Below, piece by piece: positions 1-5,490 of a stretch of 5,490 nt of DNA (the first letter of the stretch is position 1; every line of letters starts with the position of its first letter). Position numbers and translations under genes: made by a program. The stretch comes from Gallionella sp. (GTDB lineage Bacteria > Pseudomonadota > Gammaproteobacteria > Burkholderiales > Gallionellaceae): NCBI GenBank assembly GCA_025362155.1, contig JANYHX010000255.1, positions 1 through 5,490 on the forward strand, given 5' to 3'. The notes under the pieces are model-generated. The model ran no database searches, was not told the DNA's origin, and saw nothing but the letters and a program-made list of their open reading frames with translations.

Positions 1-419
1 GGATAACGTTTGTTTCCCAGGTAATCTTCCATGCAACGTAAAATCAGCGGGCTGCGATGACGTGCCTGCGTGGCGCGGATTTCTTCTGGGGTTAGCCACA
101 GGGTTCGCAGGATTCCGGTATCCAGAGTGCGCTCAGCATCGTGCCCGGTGATATTCCCGGTAAAGGCGAAGCGCAGATAAGTAATATTTGATTCATGGGA
201 GTGCCAGCGATAAATGCCGAGTAAATATTGTGGCACAAAATGGTAAGCAGATTCTTCGAGGGTCTCGCGTATTACTGCCTCCAAGAGCGATTCACCGGCT
301 TCGAGATGGCCGGCAGGTTGATTGAAGCGTAGCCCTAATGAGGTTTCCTCTTCGACCAGCAAAAATTTACCATCGCGCTCAATAACGGCGGCAACAGTGA
401 CATTGGGTTTCCAAATCAT
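1..419 (-). CDS. nudJ: NudJ-type Nudix hydrolase (phosphatase), C-terminus cut by window edge
   Basis: The minus-strand frame from the ATG at 419 to the window edge gives 139 complete codons with no stop. A Nudix box lies at residues 37-59: G37, E43, R51-E52 and E55-E56 fit GX5EX7REUXEEXGU, while A58 replaces the last Gly (an EE-x-A-Y ending, which I believe is common in betaproteobacterial NudJ). The start (MIWKPNVTVAAVI), the QPAGHLE segment and the RSPL...RYP end match E. coli NudJ (153 aa), so only about 10-15 residues should be missing. Known family role: cytosolic, metal-dependent removal of phosphate from nucleoside di/triphosphates and from the thiamine precursor HMP-PP. In E. coli nudJ is next to mnmA; mnmA beyond the left edge is an inference. 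The start lies only 12 nt after the T-tract of the preceding gene's terminator, with only a weak GAG as ribosome site. The family is secure; the substrate is not proven. Confidence 0.9.
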   Translation of the reverse strand, partial: MIWKPNVTVAAVIERDGKFLLVEEETSLGLRFNQPAGHLEAGESLLEAVIRETLEESAYHFVPQYLLGIYRWHSHESNITYLRFAFTGNITGHDAERTLDTGILRTLWLTPEEIRATQARHRSPLILRCMEDYLGNKRY

Positions 420-431
420 AGCGTGCTCAAC

Positions 432-460
432 AAATAAAAAAGGCAGGGTTACCCCTGCCT
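432..460 (-). terminator. Rho-independent terminator of the small secreted-protein gene
   Basis: Read on the minus strand, AGGCAGGG (460-453), loop GTAA, and CCCTGCCT (448-441) form a perfect 8-bp stem with a tetraloop, followed by TTTTTATTT (440-432). It starts 19 nt after the stop codon of the Lys/His-rich gene. There is no T-run on the plus-strand side, so it acts in one direction only. Its end is 12 nt from the nudJ start codon. Confidence 0.9.
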
Positions 461-479
461 CCTTGACACTATACCCAAA

Positions 480-716
480 TTACTTGGGAGCGTCAGCGTC
501 CATCTTCTTGGCGTGCTTTTTATGTTTCATTGCATGCTTCATATGCTTTTTAGCATGCTTGGATTCTTCTTTTACTTCTTGTGCTGGGGTTTCTGTCTTT
601 GCAGGAGCTGCAGCTGGAGCTGCCTTGGCCGGAGCCATAGCAGCATCAGCAGCAACAGCGGTGAAAGAAACAGCAGCGAATACAGCAGCGATCAGTACGG
701 ATAACAGTTTGCTCAT
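480..716 (-). CDS. Small secreted Ala/Pro- and Lys/His-rich protein (78 aa), function unknown
   Basis: The predicted protein has three zones. Residues 1-23 are a Sec signal peptide: M-S-K, a hydrophobic core (LLSVLIAAVFAAV), then AVAA, with likely cleavage near residues 22-23. Residues 24-48 are a low-complexity Ala/Pro/Lys linker. Residues 53-73 are three imperfect heptads (KHAKKHM, KHAMKHK, KHAKKMD), followed by a short acidic tail. The mature product should be exported and is strongly basic near its C-terminus, with five His at i, i+4, i+7, i+11 and i+14. The ATG at 716 is chosen because GGAG sits 6 nt upstream; the in-frame TTG at 728 overlaps that GGAG and is unlikely. Similar short basic periplasmic proteins occur in betaproteobacteria, but I know no assigned function; metal binding or acid/charge buffering are guesses. 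It is probably monocistronic, with its own terminator directly downstream. Low complexity could suggest a spurious frame, but the signal peptide, ribosome site and terminator together argue for a real gene. Confidence 0.85.
   Translation of the reverse strand: MSKLLSVLIAAVFAAVSFTAVAADAAMAPAKAAPAAAPAKTETPAQEVKEESKHAKKHMKHAMKHKKHAKKMDADAPK
498..560 (-). repeat. Three 21-nt (7-residue) imperfect repeats encoding the KHA heptads
   Basis: Codons 53-73 of the small secreted protein fall into three units of seven residues, each beginning K-H-A. At DNA level AAGCATGC recurs 21 nt apart at the start of the first two units, while the third has diverged to AAGCACGC. This suggests the tail grew by in-frame 21-nt duplication. 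Confidence 0.7.
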
Positions 717-722
717 TGTGAA

Positions 723-726
723 CTCC
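723..726 (-). promoter_or_regulatory. Ribosome binding site (GGAG) that fixes the start of the small secreted protein
   Basis: On the minus strand TTGGAG ends 6 nt before the ATG at 716. The GGAG lies inside the only upstream in-frame start candidate (TTG at 728), so translation almost certainly begins at 716. Confidence 0.75.
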
Positions 727-743
727 AATTTTTAGTAGATTAA

Positions 744-769
744 TAAACGTTTACGACACTACTGTGTCG
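744..769. repeat. Two abutting palindromes in the tRNA-Leu / small-gene intergenic region
   Basis: TAAACGTTTA (744-753) is a perfect 10-bp palindrome. It is immediately followed by CGACAC-TACT-GTGTCG (754-769), a perfect 6-bp inverted repeat with a 4-nt loop. They lie 27-53 nt upstream of the small gene's start and downstream of the tRNA, in an otherwise featureless 110-bp gap. They could be an operator for the small gene or a processing or weak termination hairpin for the tRNA transcript. The T-poor 3' side argues against a classic terminator, and no clear sigma70 promoter was recognised beside them. Confidence 0.45.
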
Positions 770-826
770 GTGCCATTAACGCGCCGCCCATTTGTTCGGT
801 TGACATCGGAAACGGCTTTGCCTCAA

Positions 827-913
827 TGGTGCCGGGGGGGGGACTCGAACCCCCACGTTCTCTCGAACACCGGATTTTGAGTCCGGCACGTCTACCAGTT
901 CCATCACCCCGGC
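827..913 (-). tRNA. leuX-like tRNA-Leu(CAA): tRNA-Leu, anticodon CAA
   Basis: The 87-nt cloverleaf is complete on the minus strand. The acceptor stem pairs GCCGGGG (913-907) with CCCCGGC (837-831), then discriminator A and encoded CCA (829-827). The anticodon stem is CCGGA/TCCGG around loop CTCAAAA, giving anticodon CAA (plus-strand 877-879), which reads UUG. A long variable arm (GTTC-GAGA-GAAC, plus-strand 857-868) marks a type II tRNA, as expected for leucine. The T-arm is GGGGG-TTCGAGT-CCCCC. The T-stem abuts the acceptor stem, producing a run of nine G on the plus strand (834-842). No U-rich terminator is obvious downstream, so the 3' end probably depends on RNase processing. It lacks a GUN anticodon and is therefore not a substrate of the neighbouring queuosine enzymes. 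Confidence 0.97.
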
Positions 914-926
914 TCAGGCGGGGCGC

Positions 927-955
927 ATTATCCATGAAGCGGCGTGCCATATCAA
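927..955 (-). promoter_or_regulatory. Sigma70-type promoter of tRNA-Leu(CAA)
   Basis: On the minus strand TTGATA (955-950) and GATAAT (932-927) are separated by exactly 17 bp, each matching 5 of 6 consensus bases. A GC-rich stretch (GCGCCCCGCC) follows the -10 box, resembling the discriminator of stringently controlled stable-RNA promoters. The predicted start is near 920, leaving a leader of about 7 nt before the mature tRNA end at 913. Confidence 0.8.
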
Positions 956-962
956 CTACAAT
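934..962 (+). promoter_or_regulatory. Candidate promoter of the queA-tgt-DUF72 operon
   Basis: On the plus strand TACAAT (957-962, 5 of 6 matches) lies 17 bp after ATGAAG (934-939, only 3 of 6). Transcription would begin near 969, giving a leader of roughly 23 nt before the queA ATG. The -35 is poor, so this is tentative. It interleaves with the opposing tRNA promoter. No preQ1-riboswitch-like structure fits in so short a leader. Confidence 0.35.
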
Positions 963-991
963 CCCGCCTTTGCCAAATCCCGTCGTTGTTC

Positions 992-3153
<2,162 letters not shown>

Positions 3154-3159
3154 AAAATC

Positions 3160-3912
3160 ATGTCCGCAACCAAAGGAAAAATTTATATTGGAACCAGCGG
3201 ATGGATGTACAAGGATTGGCACGACTCTTTTTATCCTGAGGATTTACCTAAAACCGATTTACTGAAGTTTTATGCGAGTCAGTTCAGCAGCGTCGAAGTC
3301 AACGTCACTTTTTACCGTCTGGTTACGGCCAATACCATTGCCGGGTGGCTAGCGAAAGCACCTAAGCATTTTGTTTATGCGATCAAAGGCAGTCGTTTAA
3401 TTACGCATAACAAACGATTGGTGGATATCGATCAACCGCTCAGCACATTTCTGGACCGTATTGCTCCGCTCCATCCGCACTTAGCACCCATTCTTTGGCA
3501 GCTTCCGCCGTCCTTTCAAAAAAATCTCGAGGTGTTGGAATATTTTTTATCCAAATTACCGCGTCAGATGAAACATGCGATGGAGTTCAGGCATGTCTCG
3601 TGGTTTGATGATGAGGTGGAGGAAATGCTGAAAGCACATGCAGTGGCGCAGGTCTGGGTAAGTTCGCTGGCCATGCCGCAGACTTTTGCAGTGACCTCGG
3701 ATTTTATTTATTTGCGATTTCACGGCTTGCAGCAAGGGTATCGGCATAACTACAGTGTCAAGGAACTGGAAGCCTGGGCTGAGCAACTGTTGAAACGAGC
3801 ACAGCTGAAAAAATCCGCTTATGTTTATTTTAATAATGACGGCTATGCCCATGCACCGCAAAACGCAAAACTGCTGCGGGAAATGGTTAAACCTTATGCG
3901 GTGTTGCCTTGA
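3160..3912 (+). CDS. DUF72 (YecE-like) domain protein, function unknown
   Basis: The 250 residues span essentially one complete DUF72 domain, a TIM-barrel fold. Family blocks in order are YIGTSGWMYKDW (9-20), FYPEDLP (24-30), FSSVEVNVTFYRL (42-54), YAIKGSRLITHNKRL (73-87), APILWQLPPSF (109-119), MEFRHVSW (141-148), DFIYLRFHGL (181-190), then YVYFNNDGYAHAPQNAKLL (221-239). No signal peptide or membrane segment is seen, so it should be cytosolic. The biochemical role of DUF72 is not established. The ATG at 3160 follows AAGGA (3146-3150) by 9 nt, and the tgt stop is 6 bp upstream, so it should be co-transcribed with queA-tgt. An overlapping ATGA at 3150 is out of frame. Its 5' third looks more A+T-rich than queA or tgt, which may mean a later addition to the operon, though this was judged by eye only. 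Its stop lies 11 bp from that of the convergent GGDEF-EAL gene, with no obvious terminator between them. Confidence 0.93.
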   Translation: MSATKGKIYIGTSGWMYKDWHDSFYPEDLPKTDLLKFYASQFSSVEVNVTFYRLVTANTIAGWLAKAPKHFVYAIKGSRLITHNKRLVDIDQPLSTFLDRIAPLHPHLAPILWQLPPSFQKNLEVLEYFLSKLPRQMKHAMEFRHVSWFDDEVEEMLKAHAVAQVWVSSLAMPQTFAVTSDFIYLRFHGLQQGYRHNYSVKELEAWAEQLLKRAQLKKSAYVYFNNDGYAHAPQNAKLLREMVKPYAVLP

Positions 3913-3923
3913 TTACAGGGCTT

Positions 3924-5490
3924 TCAGAGGGGCTTGCGCAGGTCACGTCTATCGAACATTAATGACAGGAACTCTTCGGCAGGCAAGGGAACGCTGAATA
4001 AAAATCCCTGTGCAAACTGGCATCCGACGCGTTGCAATGAGGCCAGTTGCGCAGTAGTTTCTACTCCTTTTGCGACGACCCCTAGGTTGAGACTTTGCGC
4101 TAATGAAATGATCGTCGTGATGATGGCCATATTATCGGTGTTGTCGGGCAAATCCTGAACGAAACTCCGGTCAATCTTGAGCATGTCGATTGGGAAGCTC
4201 CTTAAATAGCCCAAACTCGAATAGCCGGTGCCGAAATTATCGAGAGAAAATTTGATGCCGAGGCGCTTGAGCTCATCGAAATTGTTGCGCATGGCTTCGT
4301 TCATGCCGGTCAACAAACCATCTGCAATTTCAAGATGCAACTTTGCCGGGTCAATGCCGGCCTGCTCGATCACTTCGGCGACCATGGTCGCCATTCCTGC
4401 AGTGGCGAAGTGGATCGAAGACAGGTTTACCCCCATGGTGAAGTTGTCCAGCCCATGCTTGCTTTCCTGCCATGCCTGTAATTGCGTACACGCCTCGCTG
4501 AGCACCCACTCGCTGAGCGGCTCCAGGAGACCGCAATTTTCTGTCAATGGAATAAATTCATTTGGCGTAAACCATGCCCCATGGTTATTAGGCCAGCGCA
4601 ATAATGCTTCAGCGCCTATGATCACGCCCGAGTTCAGGTCAATGACAGGTTGATAATAAAGCACAAATTCGTTGTTCTCCAACGCGCGCCACATTTCCTC
4701 TTCCATTTGCACCTGTTGCTGTACGCGCTCATCCATATGTTCGGCAAACATCTGATGCCGGTTGCGCCCGAGGCGTTTGGCACTGTGCATCGCCAGATCG
4801 GCTTTGCGCATCAGGGTTTCCACGTCTTTTCCATGTTGGGGATAAAGGGCGATGCCGATGCTGGCGGTGAGATGAAATTCCCGCCCCTCAGCTTCGATTG
4901 GTAAAGAAAGGGCTCCGAGCATTTTTCTGGCGATGGGGAATAAATGCAGGCTGGAATGAATGTCAGGCAAGCTAACCACAAATTCATCGCCGCCGAGACG
5001 GGCGACCGTGTCGTTTTCCCGCAGACAGCCTTCCAGGCGCTGCGCCACTGTCTGCAACACCTTATCGCCTAAATGATGACCCAGGGAATTATTTATACTT
5101 TGAAAATTATCAAGATCAATCACTGCGATCGCCAGCAAATTGTTACGGCGTTCCGCGGAAGTCAACGACTGGGTGACCCGATCCAGCAGCAGTACCCGGT
5201 TCGGTAAATTGGTTAATGCGTCATGGGTAGTCGCGTGTTGTAGGCTCTGCTGGATATGCTGCCGTTGTGCGTATTGTTTTCTGATGACCTGGTCGGCATG
5301 CCTGACGATAAAAAACAGCAGTCCGTAGAGCGCAGCCAAAACGGCAACGACACTGGCGGTAACCAGACGCTGTTGGCGGGCATTACTTGCCACAAGGTCG
5401 GTGATGTCGGTGGCGATCATCATCACGCCATCGATGGGTGCAATTTCGCTGCTGCGCACAGGGATATAGCTCGACAACACATCCCGATTT
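3924..5490 (-). CDS. Membrane-anchored GGDEF-EAL c-di-GMP protein, 5' end beyond window, EAL half degenerate
   Basis: The frame is open to the right edge, so the N-terminus is missing; 521 codons are visible. Numbering here counts the GTG at 5480 as residue 1, which is probably not the true start. Residues 1-30 look like the end of a sensory (Cache- or PAS-like) domain, finishing GVMMIATDITDLV. Residues 39-60 form a transmembrane helix. GGDEF domain (about 84-245): HDALTNLPNR, metal-binding D122, intact GGDEF (163-167), and the product-inhibition site RxxD (R154, D157) five residues before it, so diguanylate cyclase activity is plausible. Q127 and N131 depart from the usual FKxIND. EAL domain (about 262-505): E291, N352, E384, D414, K435 and Q491 are kept. 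N415 replaces the second Asp of DDFGTGYSSL, K471 replaces the first Glu of AEGVET, and LEITES reads LEIADG. Phosphodiesterase activity is therefore probably lost. It likely acts at the inner membrane, linking an external signal to c-di-GMP. It is convergent with the queA operon. Confidence 0.95.
   Translation of the reverse strand, partial: NRDVLSSYIPVRSSEIAPIDGVMMIATDITDLVASNARQQRLVTASVVAVLAALYGLLFFIVRHADQVIRKQYAQRQHIQQSLQHATTHDALTNLPNRVLLLDRVTQSLTSAERRNNLLAIAVIDLDNFQSINNSLGHHLGDKVLQTVAQRLEGCLRENDTVARLGGDEFVVSLPDIHSSLHLFPIARKMLGALSLPIEAEGREFHLTASIGIALYPQHGKDVETLMRKADLAMHSAKRLGRNRHQMFAEHMDERVQQQVQMEEEMWRALENNEFVLYYQPVIDLNSGVIIGAEALLRWPNNHGAWFTPNEFIPLTENCGLLEPLSEWVLSEACTQLQAWQESKHGLDNFTMGVNLSSIHFATAGMATMVAEVIEQAGIDPAKLHLEIADGLLTGMNEAMRNNFDELKRLGIKFSLDNFGTGYSSLGYLRSFPIDMLKIDRSFVQDLPDNTDNMAIITTIISLAQSLNLGVVAKGVETTAQLASLQRVGCQFAQGFLFSVPLPAEEFLSLMFDRRDLRKPL

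Noticed and set aside
458..464. Perfect AAGGAGG on the minus strand just after the secreted-protein stop codon
   Set aside because: No start codon lies at a suitable distance, and part of it is the left arm of the terminator stem; most likely chance.
322..735. 137-residue plus-strand open frame, Cys- and Ala-rich, with hydrophobic stretches
   Set aside because: It is the antisense of the nudJ start, the terminator and the secreted-protein gene. It lacks a recognisable family, and its composition follows from the Ala/Lys/His codons opposite.
827..913. tRNA gene as an integration site for a genomic island
   Set aside because: No integrase, no direct repeat of the tRNA 3' end and no foreign-looking gene block is visible in the window.
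759..950. Minus-strand open frame of 63 codons
   Set aside because: It runs through the whole tRNA-Leu gene and its promoter, so it is not a protein gene.
944..991. 16-codon N-terminal extension of QueA from a GTG at 944
   Set aside because: The extension is not family-like, it overlaps the tRNA promoter, and the ATG at 992 matches the normal QueA N-terminus.
914..991. preQ1 riboswitch upstream of queA-tgt
   Set aside because: The predicted leader is only about 23 nt, and I see no hairpin plus A-rich tail resembling a preQ1 aptamer.

Overview
The window looks like ordinary chromosomal DNA from a Gram-negative proteobacterium, most likely a betaproteobacterium. A Nitrosomonadales/Gallionellaceae-like or methylotroph-like origin is a guess. 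The grounds are the QueA, Tgt and NudJ protein sequences, a short secreted Ala/Pro/Lys/His-rich protein of a kind I associate with that group, moderate GC content, and a tRNA-Leu gene with an encoded CCA end. I see no mobile element, CRISPR array, integrase or phage gene.

Left part (1-913), all on the minus strand. In transcription order this holds tRNA-Leu(CAA) with a good sigma70-type promoter, then a 78-residue secreted Lys/His-rich protein closed by a clear intrinsic terminator, then a NudJ-type Nudix hydrolase whose C-terminal end runs off the left edge. The 110 bp between the tRNA and the small gene carry two abutting palindromes.

Middle part (914-3912), plus strand. A compact operon queA-tgt-DUF72 has gaps of 8 and 6 bp. 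QueA and Tgt are two steps of queuosine biosynthesis: Tgt places preQ1 at position 34 of GUN-anticodon tRNAs and QueA then converts it to epoxyqueuosine. The third gene is a complete DUF72 (YecE-like) protein of unknown function. The tRNA-Leu and queA promoters diverge from, and interleave within, the same roughly 40 bp.

Right part (3924-5490), minus strand and convergent with the operon. This is the C-terminal 521 residues of a membrane-anchored GGDEF-EAL protein whose N-terminal sensor lies beyond the right edge. Its cyclase (GGDEF) half keeps its signature and the RxxD inhibitory site, while the phosphodiesterase (EAL) half has lost two catalytic positions.

The most interesting points are the degenerate EAL paired with an intact GGDEF, the histidine stripe in the small secreted protein, and an in-frame 21-bp tandem duplication inside queA. 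I do not see a convincing undescribed multi-gene system here.
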